64,000 nt of DNA from Isochrysis galbana (Eukaryota > Haptophyta > Isochrysidales > Isochrysidaceae): contig CM030938.1 of NCBI GenBank assembly GCA_018136815.1, forward strand, positions 1,276,202-1,340,201, in the 5' to 3' direction. The stretch's first letter is position 1. Each line of letters begins with the position of its first letter. The translations under genes were made by a program, and so were the position numbers. This document shows positions 37,354 to 49,147 of the stretch, piece after piece. The notes under the pieces are model-generated. The model saw only the letters and a program-made list of their open reading frames with translations. It made no database searches and was not told the DNA's origin.

Positions 37354-38591
37354 TAGGCCTAGCCCTGGCGATAGACTGGGAAAAAGCCTTCGATAGAGTC
37401 AGTTGGGATTATTATCATAAAGCGATACAAGCGCTGGGCTTCGGCCCTGGTTACTCTAGATGGCTAGCGCTATTAACCAACACGGATTCACTCCCGATCA
37501 GATGGATCAAGGCTAACGGCAGACGCAGCAATCCCTTCACGATACATTGCGGCATGCCCCAAGGATGCCCGCTATCGCCCCTAGCCTTTCTCCTAGTGGC
37601 CGAAGGCCTAACACGTCTAGTAAACGCCGACCCGGAGATGAAAGGAATCAGGATAGGACCTAGAGAGTTGAGGCTTTCGCAGTTTGCGGATGACACGCAA
37701 ATTTTAGCAAACTCCTTCGAGTCATTGGAGAGGGCGATGCACATTCTAGAAAGCTATGGAACCGCCACCGGGGCTAAAGTGAACAAAAGCAAGAGCATAC
37801 TAATACGAATGGGATCACTTACGGGAGCGCAGGTCCCCGAGACGCTAGCTTATCTTAAAACGCTCGGCGAAGGCGAATTTGCGACCATACTAGGAGTCCC
37901 ATTCTGGGAAGGAACAGACAATGACTCCTTCTGGGAGAAGCTATACGCCAAGCTTAAAAAGAAAGTCGCAACATGGAGGGGAATGACGAGTCTCTCCATT
38001 CATGGAAGGACCCTACTAGTGAACTTCATAATATACGGGACGCCGAGATATTGGCTGTCCACGTCCACCCCGCCGGCGTGGTTCATGGAGGCCATAGATT
38101 CTGACGTTCAAACAATACTATGGGATAGATCTCCCCGACTACAGGCGGACGAGTTAGGCTCCTCGCACGAGGGTATAAAATGGATAACCCTTCCGGCGTA
38201 CCCGAGAGTGGGGACGAGAGAAGACGGGCCCCTATTGGGTGTCGGACTACTCCCCATGGCCGAACACACGCGAGCGCTTCAAGCGATATGGATAGCCCGC
38301 TACCTAAACCCGTCAACGGCGGAATGGAAAACGGTCTTAGTCTTAGACCAATGGTTCTGCCGCACCCCCTTAGGGCGCGCGGCGGTCTTCGCGAAGGTCG
38401 ACGTGAAGAGCCTCACGGCTAGCATTCGTGGTAATAGCACGCTCCCGGCTTTTTGGAAGCATGCGCTCGAGAACTTTAGACGGATTAACTTCCATAGGGA
38501 AACAAACACACGGGAAGGAACCCTGGGCTCCCCGATATGGCACGATCTTTTCCACAAACCTCCGGCGATTCACCATTCACATAGGACATAG
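37354..38591 (+). pseudogene. LINE ORF2 reverse transcriptase domain (partial)
   Basis: The frame begins at palm motif A (IDWEKAFDRVSWDYY) and continues with GMPQGCPLSPLAFLLVAEGL (motif B), FADDTQIL (motif C, at 37683) with the two catalytic aspartates, NKSKS, and LGVPF (thumb-proximal). A typical LINE connection domain follows, to a stop at 38589-38591. Upstream fingers motifs and the AP endonuclease are cut off by 5' truncation. The frame ends because of a shift near 38555-38590; the homologous continuation is in the next entry. The FADD motif and the order of blocks place it among L1-like non-LTR elements. Confidence 0.93.
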
Positions 38592-39861
38592 GTCTAAATG
38601 GGAGTCTCTTCAGACGGTTATCGTACACAATACGATTAACCCGGACACGGGGGACATATACACTACAGAGGAATGCGCGGCTTACTTGCCGGACGGAGAA
38701 CGGTGGATACGCCATAGAGGAAATTACATTTCAGTAGCCCCCCTTCTTAAGTCGTGGGAAAAGATATCCGAATGGACTAGATCAAGACTAGTAGATACCA
38801 CATCTGACTATACGGACCTTCTTAGAAAACAAGCGAAGCCCCCGCCTCCTCCTCCGGAGGAGCAAGAGTTAGTCCCTCAAGAAGATCCGGACGCGCATGA
38901 TCTAGGTGACATTCTAGTGGACAAAGACCATAACTTCTATCTGCGCCGAAAAGGCGATCACCACAAAGTCCAACTTAATGTTATGGGAGAGCCCCACATC
39001 CACGAGCGGATCAGCCCGCAACTATTGCCCGATGAGCTATTCACCCCACTGAAGTGGGGACGAGCGTACGACGGCCCGGCGGAAACAGCGTATCCGATAC
39101 CTCAAGAGTACACGCTAAAAGGCACGCAAACTACGCTAGAGGATGTGAGTGTCAGGGTCTTGACTAAAGCGTTCCTCGCTTTGAGGAAAACCAAAGCACA
39201 AAAATCCACACTAAGATGGGAGAAAAGGTTACCGGTCCTCTCGGGGAAGTGGAAACAAGTATCGCAACTGTACAAATATAACTTTTTAACACCTAGGGAC
39301 TCCTATTTGCATTTTAAACATATTCTACATAGGAGAATAGCTACGGCGAACCGTTTTGCCGACGATCCGACATGCCGCTTTTGTGGCATAGCCCCCGAGA
39401 GTTCCACTCACTTGGCCTCATGTATCGCGACGGAGCCTGTCTTTGAATTCATAGAAGGACTTTTAGGGATTTGCCTTAAGCCGGGATCCGAAATACCCCA
39501 ACGTCTTTTCTGCTATCAGGTGGACAGACCGCACCCCTCCTCAGGATACTTAGGTATCTTGGCGTGGAGGTATATTCTAACCGACTTCTATAACATTCAG
39601 TATGGCAACGCGGACGGCAGGTCCGTCAGGTCGATCTTAAGAGCGATCCTCACGAGATATCACCTGTTAGTAACGGCGAAAGTCGGTTTCTTTCAGAGGC
39701 TAAAAAAACAACGGGAGAATATGGGGTTACACGCCCCGAGCAACAAACACATTAAGAGAATGATAAGCCCGCTGTACACGGTGGACAAGGATTTCAACAT
39801 AGGAACGTCGGAGGACCTCTTGCAAGCGGCAAGGGGGCTAGACCTACGACACATCACCTAA
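38592..39861 (+). pseudogene. LINE ORF2 C-terminal part (after frameshift)
   Basis: About 420 codons in a different frame from the reverse transcriptase, open back to 38428 by chance. It aligns throughout with 13722-14998. Landmarks are WESLQTVIVHN, a Pro-rich linker, HFKHILHRRIATANRF, and the finger CRFCGIAPESSTHLASC. It ends ARGLDLRHIT before TAA at 39859. The role of this Cys/His region in LINE ORF2 is nucleic-acid binding by analogy. Confidence 0.85.
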
Positions 39862-40176
39862 AGCAGCTAAATCTCTGGGTAGGAATCACAGCAGTTACCA
39901 AAAAAGGAATCAAAATTATTTAAGGGAGAATAACCAAAGCTAACACCGAAAGCAAAGGACGAGCCACAGTCTCCCGCCCCCTTCTCTCCAACTCCTGGCC
40001 GAAGCAGCGCGCGCGGCCTCCCCGGAACCAGCTTCTCCGCTAACGAGGGAACTGGGGAAGGGGGAGGGGGTTGTTAGGGGTTAAGGTTGGGTAGTAGGGA
40101 GGTACACAAGCACACTGCCTCACGCCGCACACGTAGCGGGGTTTTTTAAGAAGATTTTTTTTCTTTACGCCCTCAC

Positions 40177-41205
40177 GCCTCACGCCCTCTTGCACCTTCC
40201 CCATATCATCTCTCTTCTCTCCCTGTAAGTAGAGAACATTTAGTAATCATTAGCAAATAGATATGCACACATTCTCATTCCATCATTCCATCAATCACAT
40301 CACTGCTTTCCCACTTCCTGCTTCCTCTTGGTGCGGTTGTAACGCAACAAGACAGAGGCCTCAACTTGATCAGCCAAAGAAGTTGCACGCACAGGAGGAA
40401 ACATACACATACACGCAAGCAAAGAGAAGACACGCTCACACGAAGCAGAATTATGTGCCTCACACCAGCAGGGCGAGCAGCGCTTGGTTGGGTGGCAGGG
40501 CATACCGCATACCTCTCGGAGTCGGAGGCATCGCGGGGGGTTGCGTTCTCCCGCCTCCCGCCAACCGCCAACAGACAGTGCTGTTCCCATGCGACTCCGC
40601 TCCTGGGGGCTCACGGATTATGATAGTAACATGCGTAAATATCACGTATTGAGAGTTGAACTAACCAAGCTCGCACTGGATCTATATTTTTCGCGCTTAG
40701 TGCTAGTGCCGCCGGCCATGCGCCATGCCTTTTTAATGATTTTCTTGTTGAAAGGGGGGCTTTGTTTTTGATCTCGTTGCTTGAGCAGCCCAAATATTCC
40801 GCAAAATATGCGAAATATTCTTTGGGCCATATTCGCCCAAATATCCCGCGAAATATCCTGAATATTTCCGCCTGGGCCTAGCCGCCGGTGCGTCTTCATT
40901 CACTCGTTCACTCGGCGCGCCATCTACGGACGAGGCTCGCCTCGTTTCGACAACAACGCACAACACTCTCACAGACACCCACACACCCAACACCAATATC
41001 TCAACAGAGGCTACATGCCTCGCCAAAGCGCAAGACGGCAGAGGCCGAGAGGGGCCCCAGTTCAAGACAGTCTCCAAGCACAACGTCCTACCACACTCCC
41101 AAGATTGACGAATGAGTGATGTGAGGTGGTGTCTCGTGGCCCCTCGTCGCGATGTAGCGCGCTCCCTCCCCCTCTCTCAAGACTTCTCTTCACTCTGCTG
41201 TGCCC
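40177..41205. other. Intergenic with dispersed repeat copy
   Basis: No gene recognised. At 40884-40788 (minus strand) lies a copy of the GGCCCAGGCGGAAATATTC repeat. Upstream of it on the same strand a short segment encodes EDAPAARPRRKYS, resembling EDASAAGRPRRKYS at 36855-36900. Confidence 0.5.
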
Positions 41206-41480
41206 CTAGCTTGCCCCATTGAGACTTCCCACGATCAAGCATCCGCTTGGGCTTTTGACAACCCTTTGAGGCGCCACCTGGGGACTAGATAGAAGGTAGG
41301 TGGGTCGCAAGCGCGCAAGCGCGCGCCATGGGCGAGCGCCCCAGGCTCCTTTTCGGGGGGGCGGAAAGGGGTCGGGGCAAAAAATGAAAATCTCTCGGGG
41401 TCCCATGATAGGAGGTGGTGCGGAGGAAAATGACCGAGCACCTGAGGTTGCGGTCTCTTAATAGTGCGCGCATCGCCAGC
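41206..41480 (-). pseudogene. Retroelement ORF1 relic
   Basis: The minus-strand segment near 41465-41370 encodes KRPQPQVLGHFPPH, which aligns with KRVQPQVWLFFSQVPP at the end of ORF1 in copy C. The remainder is GC-rich and out of frame. The stretch 41480-42097 contains a minus-strand open frame (42075-41650) with a hydrophobic MLSMLLPLVLSLGELVLA segment, but I have no other support for a gene. Confidence 0.4.
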
Positions 41481-42097
41481 CTAACGGCCCGCCTCCGTAC
41501 TCCTTTCCAAGATTCAACATAATTCACTTTCAACATGCAGAAACTTCCCGATTGCGGCTGGCAGTACTTGCTAGTAATGGACAGATTGCGGGACGAGGCA
41601 AACCATCTTCTGCGACAAGTGAAGGACACACAAGACCTCGGCACAGCAACTAGGAGCTCACACGAAAACAGCACCACGCGGCCGCGCCCCTGCGTCTACG
41701 AGGGGCTGGCATGCAGCGTTTGGTGGCGTGCAGCGGAAATCGGATAAGGAAGGCGGAGAGGCGTGCCACTCGCCGCCGGCCGGCAGCGGGAGTCGTGGGC
41801 CAATCCTGGGATACGGCGCCGCGCGGCGGTGGAGGGCAGTCAAGCGGGCGGGCGGAGGCCAGCCGCCGCACAGGCGTCGCATGGAAGGACTCGGGGCAGG
41901 CCCCGGGAGCGAGTACGAGCTCGCCAAGTGAAAGGACAAGTGGCAGAAGCATGGAGAGCATGGCGGGAACAAGAAGAGTACGTGTGGGGCGGCGCGAAGC
42001 GCGACCGCCCCCTCGTCTCGGCGCACGGCGCAGCGCCGGGAGCAGCGTGCAAGATGATCGCGCAGCGCGTGCCATCAGTGGTGACAGGTCTCCGGCC

Positions 42098-42752
42098 TCA
42101 CGAGAGGACTCCTACCTCCTCGGGCCGGCCGAGCAGCACCCACCGATTGCCGTCGCGGAAGCGGATGCCCTCCCACGGCGCCTCATCGTCGGGGTTGGCT
42201 TCGCGGAAGCGGCCGACGTGAATGCCGTCACCCGCATCGATGTGCTCTCCATCCGGCGAGATGCGCGCCTCGAATGACCAGTGCCGAATTTGCTCGCGGC
42301 CCATCGTGTGCTCATCGCAAGCGATCTTTACCACGTGGCCGATCCCAGGTGGCCCGACATCCGTCATCGAAAAGTGTGCGATGTACTCATACCCCTCGGC
42401 CTCTGGGCAGCGCCGGCGCTCGACGACGATGCGCCGGCTGCAGCCGGGGTGCATCTCATCCCGATAGATACCAGCGAAGCGGTGCGCGCGCGCCGGGTCG
42501 GCCGGGTCGAACGGAGGCAGAACGGTGGGAGCGGCGGAGCCGAGCGCGGTCTCCGCTGGCGGGAGCGGGCGGCTCTCCTCTATGGGCGTGGCTCTGTGTG
42601 GGCTCAGCGGCGAGGCGAGAGAGGAGAGGGGGGGAGATGTGGGCTGCAGCGTGGCGTCGAGCGCGAGCGCGTCGGTGTCGAGTCCGAGGGAAGGCAGAGG
42701 GAAGAAGAGTGAGGGGAGGGCGAGGGACGCGAGATGGAGGAGGACGCCTCTT
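42098..42752 (-). CDS. Probable plastid (thylakoid-lumen) protein, 5' end unresolved
   Basis: The conserved part lies in the last 217 codons, ending at 42098. It opens with SRRGVLLHLASLALPSLFF, a twin-arginine plus hydrophobic stretch like the lumen-targeting signal of thylakoid proteins, then a Pro/Ser linker. The mature region reads FAGIYRDEMHPGCSRRIVV...EGYEYIAHFSMTD...GIRFRDGNRWVLL. The pattern (Y.D..HPGC.R.I...I.F.DGN.W) recalls a family of small lumenal proteins in plants and algae of unknown function. A CCTCCCCTCCAG acceptor just before the RR codons suggests a spliced 5' exon. A signal-peptide-like MPLLPPLAACLALALF lies upstream at 42882 but one frame off. The upstream frame to 43339 is Arg/Glu and proline low complexity and probably not translated. 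Confidence 0.5.
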
Positions 42753-43534
42753 CTGGAGGGGAGGGAGGGGGAGGGAGCGGTGGAGATGGCGGGGCGCGGG
42801 GTGCGGTGGGCGGGGAGGAGGGAGGGGAGGGGGGGAAGAGGGCCAGGGCCAGGCAGGCGGCGAGGGGAGGGAGGAGGGGCATTTGGGAAGGGGAGGGAGG
42901 AGGGGGAAGGGGGGGGAAAGGGGGGGGGAGCGAGAGGGCGAGGAGTGGGGGGGGGCGGAGGAGGGGGAGGAGGGAGGCTTCGCGTCCTTCTCCCTCCCTC
43001 TCTCTTCTCTCCTCTCCTCTCTCTCTTCTCTCCTCTCCTCTCTCTCATCTCTCCTCTCCTCTCTCTCTTCTCTCCTCTCCTCTCTCTCTTCTCTCCTCTC
43101 CTCTCTCTCTTCTCTTCTCTCCTCTCTCTCTCTTCTCTCTCTGTTGACCGCACTGCGAGGAGGCCGCGCCCGACCCTCTCTCTTCCTTCTTCCACGTAAT
43201 TTCGCCTCCTTCTCCTCTTATCGCGTCCGTCTCTCGGGCCTCTCTCCCATCTCTCTCTCACGTCTTCTATTTCCGTCTTCTCTATATAGACTCTCTCCTC
43301 TTTTCTCTCGCCGCTTCCCTCCTGCCTCCTCCGTCTCATCTTCTCCTCTCTATTCGATTCTATTCATTATTATTCTCTCTGGATCGTTGGCGGGGGGAAA
43401 GAACAGGGCATCGTTGTGTGAGAGAGAGATGGGGGGGAGGGAGGGAGAGAGAGAGAAGGGGTATATGAGTGGGACAGGTGTCTCCGCACCTCGACATTAT
43501 TCAGAAAGTAGGCGAGAAAATTATCCTGGGAGAG

Positions 43535-43573
<39 letters not shown>

Positions 43574-43609
43574 AGGGAGAGAGAGAAAGAGAGAGAGAGA
43601 GAGAGAAAG

Positions 43610-43685
<76 letters not shown>

Positions 43686-44319
43686 GGGAGATGAGGTCAG
43701 GATGATGAGGAGCTCTGGATCTCTCTCGCTCGAGGTGGGAAGGTCTCTAGACATCTGTGGTGGTGGGACTCTCTCGCGATTTTCTTCTCTCTCCGAAGGA
43801 GAGAGATTCCCCGGGAAGAGAGAGAGAGAGTGCGTGTGACAGAGAGGGAGGGAGGGGAGGGGGGGGGGGCAGAGGGAGGGAGAGAGAGAGAGAGGGAGAG
43901 AGAGAGAGAGGGAGGGAGAGGGAGAGGGAGAGAAAGAGGGGGGGGAGAGAGAGACAGAAAGAGAGAGAGAGAAAGAGGAAGGAGGGGAGAGAGGGGAGAG
44001 AGAGAGTGGGAGAGAGAGGGGGGGGGGGGGGAGAGGGAGAGAGATGGATGGACCCGCATGAGATTGAGCTTAATTATTAAGATCGCCGTGTTCGTCCTCC
44101 CTCTCCCCCTCTCTACCAATGGGGAGAGGGAGGGCGAGACTGAGATGGAGATCGCCGCCGTCTCCGTACTATCTCCCCGTATATACCACGGGGGGGGGGG
44201 GGGGGCGGCGAGCACGGGCGAGTTGTGGGGAGGAGAAGAGAAGGGGAGAGAGAAGGGCCGGGAGAGGGGGGAGAGGGGGGAGAGAGAAGGGGAGGTATGA
44301 GGGAAGGGGGACCCGCGGA

Positions 44320-44371
<52 letters not shown>

Positions 44372-44376
44372 AGAGA

Positions 44377-44430
<54 letters not shown>

Positions 44431-44519
44431 AGAGAGAGAGAGACAGGGAGAGGGGAGAGAGAGAGGGACAGAGAGAGAGAGAGAGAAGAGAGAGAAGAGG
44501 GAGAGAGAGAGGGAGAGGG

Positions 44520-44550
<31 letters not shown>

Positions 44551-44800
44551 AGAGAGAGAGGGGGGAGAGAGTGAGAGAGAGGAGACCGAGAGCTCTCCCT
44601 CTCGGCGGGAAGAGAGGGAATCTCGAATCTCCGAGGAGGCGAGGAGAGAGCGGGTTGGCGGGAGAACCCAGGGGGAGACATCTCGGCCAGGTAGAGATCT
44701 CGGAGAGGGAGAGATCTCGGAGAGGGAGAGATCTCGGAGAGATCAGAGATCTCGGAGAGATCAGAGATCTCGGTGAGGGAGGCAGTCTTGGGGTGCGGAG
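42753..44800. repeat. Extended purine/pyrimidine low-complexity region
   Basis: G-rich DNA to 42980. A tandem unit CTCTCTCTTCTCTCCTCTC, about six copies, at 43005-43120. GA-rich tracts run from 43420 to 44780, with pure (GA)n at 43620-43676, and a 14-18-bp GAGATCTCGGAGAG repeat at 44690-44775. No gene visible except the possible leader of the plastid protein on the minus strand. Confidence 0.85.
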
Positions 44801-46300
44801 CGGGGCGCTCGGGAGTTCGGCGACGGGGGCCTCTTGTCCGGGGGGTTGTACAAGTACAGCAAAGGTGTACGTTTGGAATAGAGGAAAACTGCTAGAGGAT
44901 GGGGGGGGGGAGTCAGGAGTCAAAGATACAGATACTAATACTAGTACACCCTCAGCCTCAGCCATCATTAAGCCATACGCCGAATACGAATACTCACTGC
45001 CCGCTACTTTTGACTATGACTAGCGATCCTCCATTTGTGCTGGCGGCGGGATTTGGATTTGGCAAACGCCCCCACGCCCACGCCCGACGCCCGTGCCCCC
45101 TGCCCCGCCCGCCCATCCCCATGCCGCATGTGCATGTGCGCAAGCGCCGCCGAACCATTGTGGATGAGGTAGAAGAGGAGGTCATGGTGATGGATGAGCC
45201 CACGCCCGCGACCGCGCCCGCGCTTCCACACTAGACGGTTGTTATTAGTTGTGGACATTCTAGACGAGAGACGAGAGTGAGGAGGAGGAGGAGACCCGAC
45301 GGGACGGGGCCCGGCGTAGCCACCCCGACGAGCGCTCCGGCACCTCCTTCTCCCGCCTCTCGCCCCACCCACCATAAATAAGCATAAGCACATAATACCT
45401 CCCTGGGCGGCAAGAGGTGTAGCACGACGTACGTCGTACGTGTTGCGCGAGGCGACGGACGTCGAGGGTGCGAGGGAGATTGACGGCAACATCAAAATGC
45501 AAAGTGCGGCTCGAGGCGCGAGGCGCCGGGCGCACGACGAAAATTAGATGAGGGGCCCACATTCAATGAAGCTGTGCGATGGGTAGCACCCAGCGGCCTC
45601 ATATGAAACCGGGCCAACGCCGGTCGCCTCGCTTGGAGGAGGAGAGGCTCAGGCCGCATCGGCTAGCATTTTTTGGTGTCCGCACTTGCCTGCGATGCCG
45701 ATAGGGCCTGACAAGAGTTGCCGGCAACTTTTCGAGCAACTTTGGGGTGTTTGAGCGCGCGATCAACTTGGAACTCACGAGCAACTTCAGGGGACACAAG
45801 ACGCAAGCAACAGCTTGAGCAGCACATCGAGCAACCTACCGAGCAATTTTACCCCTAGCTAGAAGATAGAAGAGCACCTGATGATCTGATGAGCAATTTC
45901 GAAGAATTTCGAATTTCTGGACGCGGTTGCCGCCTGACGCCCTCCCAACCAAGGTCGTTTTGCATTGGTGGGTATGCAACTGCACAACAAGATCTCAAGA
46001 TTTCGACATGGGCATTAGCCGCTCGAATTACCTTCTAGCATTGACTCCCAGCATTCGGCGTGTTGCGAGCATGTGGCATGTATTCTCACTTGTCCAATGC
46101 ATATTTAGTATTTAGGTGCTCTGCCTTAGAAGTTGATTTAGGCGCTCTGCCTTAGAAGTTAAAGTCAAAATAGAGTTTGGGCCAAGCAACACAAACAATG
46201 GCAAAAAGAGTGGCGAGCGCAGCATCATTCGCTTGCCGGTTGCGGAATACCTCACATCGGCCCGAGGCAACGCTGAGGCCGCACGTCGCATCACATCAGC
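44801..46300. other. Intergenic, nothing secure
   Basis: A plus-strand open frame ending at 45234 (Arg-rich then acidic, RKRRRTIVDEVEEEV) might be a small gene but lacks a supported start. Several GAGCAACTT-like short repeats occur at 45730-45900. A 24-bp duplication, based on GGCGCTCTGCCTTAGAAGTT with a preceding TTA, lies at 46114-46160. Confidence 0.4.
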
Positions 46301-48009
46301 TCACTCGCCCTGCCGGTCGAACCAGCTCGCAGTCACGGCGCCCAATCTAATCATCGTGGCCTCCCAACTGTCGTCGCACTGCCCACTCCCCCCTTCTGCG
46401 TTATGTGGGCTACACTGGGCGTCCGCCTTGGCCACGGCCTCTGCAACGGCGTCGAACCGCTCGGTGCGCACGAGCAAGGCAGCCATGCGACGAGCGCGCC
46501 CACCGCGGCCACCTGGCGGGTCGCAGCACTGAGGCAGGTTTGGCGCGTTGGCGAGGAGCTCGGCCGCCTCGAGCTTTGCTGCTAGCGAAATGGCCCGCCC
46601 GTACGCATACTTGGCGATCGCATCACCCTCCTCGGCGTCGAGCAGTTTGAGAGATGAGAAGAGTGGATCACACTCGCGGTTGCATCGTGGTGGGCCGCCA
46701 TAACGCTGAACGAACATGCCAATATCCGAGTTTGACCTCGGCATCGTGGTCGTCGCGTGGAGCACTGCCTCTTGGATGAGCCTCTTCACCGCGCGCGCGG
46801 TCGGTGTTTCTGGCTGTGCTTCAACTATGGGCGCCGACCGAGTGCTCGCCAGCCGCCGCAAATCGGCCCCACCCGACAAGTTTGTCGACGGCCCTGTCGC
46901 TCCCCCAAAGGTCCCCAGTGCCACCACATCCGCATCGATTAGTAGTGTGTAGCGCGGGGCGGCAGGGCCCCCGACCCAACCTTCCACCGCACCTGCTTCA
47001 CGTGCGGTGCGCAGGACCGTGCGTATTGGCCGCGGTCCCGACTGGGCCACTGGGACAAGCCGGTGGAACGGTATCCGTGAGAGGACTCCGGCGGTGCTTG
47101 CCTGCTCATCGCCGAAGCCTGAAGAGCTGGCAGCGCCTTGCGCAATCGCGATGGCAGCAGGCGGCGCTAGCGCGACAACGCGAAGCGGCACAGAGCTCAA
47201 ATTGAGCTTCGGCCACAACGAGCCGTAGTAGGACAGCAGAACGAAGCGGCGGGAGCGGGAACGCACCTCGAGGTCCCAGACAACTTCCCGGGTGCAGTCA
47301 GGCTTCCATCTCTTGCAAACCCCTTGTTCGTGCTTCACGACAAGCGGGGCGCCGACATAAGCGTCTGAGCTGTTGAAAAGGAGCTGATCTGCGCCCGCGT
47401 ACTTCTGTGAGCGCGTGTCGATGACAACGCCAGCTCCCATCGAGGGTGCGTCTGGCCAATACGTGGCCAGCAGAGCTTTTGCGCCCGCTGGTGAGACCAT
47501 ATAGGCTCCAGCTGTCCAGTAAGGCTTGACCCACCCCGACGTGCTCTTGTTCCGCCAGTCCGTGAACGGCCATCCGAGCCCCAGCAGCGTCGAACGCTTG
47601 GCCGCCGCGAGTAATACGGACGACCGCTGTGCTGCAAGGAGATGGAGTAAGGCAAACTGGTAAGCCTTTTGTGTGACCACCTGTCGCAAACGCCAGGAGG
47701 AGGCTCGCGTCACACGGTGAAGGCACCGGAGATCGTTGCGCGCGCCGAGTGAACCGCTCATCGTCGTATAAGCCAGCGCACCGATAGCTGCAGCACGTGC
47801 CAGCCAGCGGGCAATTGCTGGAGGAGCTTTTGCAGTCGGCAGGCCGGCGCAGCGAGCAGCAGGCCGAGATCGATATTTTCCTCCAATACGAGGAACGGTG
47901 CGCCTGCTGAAAGCCCAGCATGCACCGCGCGAAGATGCGAGAGGAGAATTGCAACCTGCCGGTGAAGGAGTGAAGATATGCATGTTATCGGCCTCGAGCG
48001 TGTGCCCAT
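46301..48009 (-). CDS. Putative glycosyltransferase, GT25-like
   Basis: Two exons are supported: 48009-47782 and 47626-46301 (donor GTGCGC, acceptor CAG, phase 0), giving at least 517 residues. Exon 1 encodes VAILLSHLRAVHAGL, FLVLEENIDL and LPAGWHVLQLS, matching the GT25 order (C.(L)SH..., LEDD, .W....L) with the usual ED changed to EN. Exon 2 continues with WTAGAYMVSPAGAKALL, also GT25-like. Beyond this lies a second half of about 250 residues with RYTLLIDADVVALG, a DxD-type motif, and a Cys-rich segment (RCNRECDPLF). Such enzymes transfer sugars in the ER/Golgi. A possible upstream exon starts with ATG at 48736 and ends at a GAG|GTGAGG donor near 48529, but the join is not established. The donor sugar is unknown. 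Confidence 0.6.
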
Positions 48010-48303
48010 CGCCTAAAAGTGCACGGAGCCGCACTTTGCCATGCAAGAGATAGCAACTTGTCTGTGCTCTGCCCTCCTCCCCTCCCCCTTCCTGTCCACC
48101 CCTTTCGTCTCTCCTCCGTCACGATCCACACGCTCACTCTCAAGGCGTCGAGCAAGGACGACTCAAGTGTATGGCACGTTGTGAACAAAACCTTGTGCAC
48201 GCGCTTTAAAGTACGAGCTCATGTACACAAGCTCTAGTACGCGGGCCCCTTCCCTCCTCCTCCCTTCCCCGTCCTGCCTCCCATCTCCGTCCCATCCGGC
48301 GGT

Positions 48304-48545
48304 CCCATACGGAAGGTCTTCCGCCCTCAGACTCTCTCTCCCCTCTCCCTATCTCCCCCTCTCGCTCACCTCTTGAGGTCCCATACGGAAGGTCTTCCGC
48401 CCTTCGCCTCTCTCTCCCCCGCCCCTCTCCCCCTCTCCCCCCCTCTCCACCACCTCCTGAGGCCCCATACGGAAGGTCTTCCGCCCTCCACCTCTCTCTC
48501 CCCATCTCCCTCACCTCCTGAGGTCCCATACGGAAGGTCTCATGC
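48304..48545 (-). repeat. Tandem array carrying a splice-donor-like sequence
   Basis: CCATACGGAAGGTCTTCC occurs four times (near 48305, 48380, 48465, 48526) at 61-85-bp spacing. On the minus strand each unit reads AGACCTTCCGTATGGG(A/G)CC and, in three of four units, continues into (A/G)GAGGTGAG or close variants, the same sequence found at the end of the possible first exon of the glycosyltransferase gene. Confidence 0.85.
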
Positions 48546-48736
48546 ACCGGCGGCCAGTGCAGCGCCACTCGTGCTCCTGCTCTTAGGCTTGCAGAGCCGT
48601 GCGAGAGCGTGAGCGTGTCGGCGGGCGTTGCGCCGACGCAGTGCACAGCCTCTGCGATCCACTCCAGCTGCGCTCGCACCGCAGAGCACGAGGAAGCAGA
48701 GCTGGTCACCACCCACGTCGGCGGAAGTCGGCACAT

Positions 48737-49147
48737 CGCGCCGGACAGAGAGAGAAGCGGGGAAGATTCATCAAGTGGTCTCTATTTATAGCAGTACATG
48801 CTCAAACTCGTCACGCTCGATACTCGATGCTCAGAAGGGCCTTGCTTGACAAGGGCCTCAGAGAAGGGAGAAGGGGGCTTGTTTTATGATTTTACAAATC
48901 AAGAGATCAGCGAACTCGCCGCAGGAGAGCAGGGAGAGAGCAGAGAGAGGGAGAGCGGGGAACATGAATTGTGCGAGGAGGATCTGGATTGTGTGGCTGT
49001 ATTCGGTCACATCGCCGCCCACACGCCGGCTATCGCTATCGACTATCGCTATCGCTATCGCTATCGCCTGCAAGCTCGCTAACGCCTTAACGACAACAGC
49101 ACAACGCCCAGCAGCTAACAGCTTTTGCTGCAGCTGTCGTCGTACAA
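48737..49147. other. Intergenic with (CTATCG)n
   Basis: It holds a short (CTATCG)n stretch, about seven units with one interruption, at 49020-49066. Otherwise nothing recognised. Confidence 0.6.

Larger units (their letters stand above)
37354..40159 (+). mobile_element. 5'-truncated LINE with target-site duplication
   Basis: A 17-bp direct repeat, TTTCTTTACGCCCTCAC, at 37337-37353 and 40160-40176 bounds the element. The 5' end starts inside the reverse transcriptase, so roughly the first half of the element is missing. The 3' UTR (39862-40159) ends in TTTTTTAAGAAGATTTTT. This is the classic product of target-primed reverse transcription. Fragments of the same 3' UTR occur at 3431-3726 and 5913-5957. 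Confidence 0.95.

Noticed and set aside
42753-43339. N-terminal extension of the plastid protein frame (Arg/Glu repeats then polyproline)
   Set aside because: It is the translation of the tandem CT/GA repeat and C-rich DNA, and a strong acceptor lies just before the conserved part.
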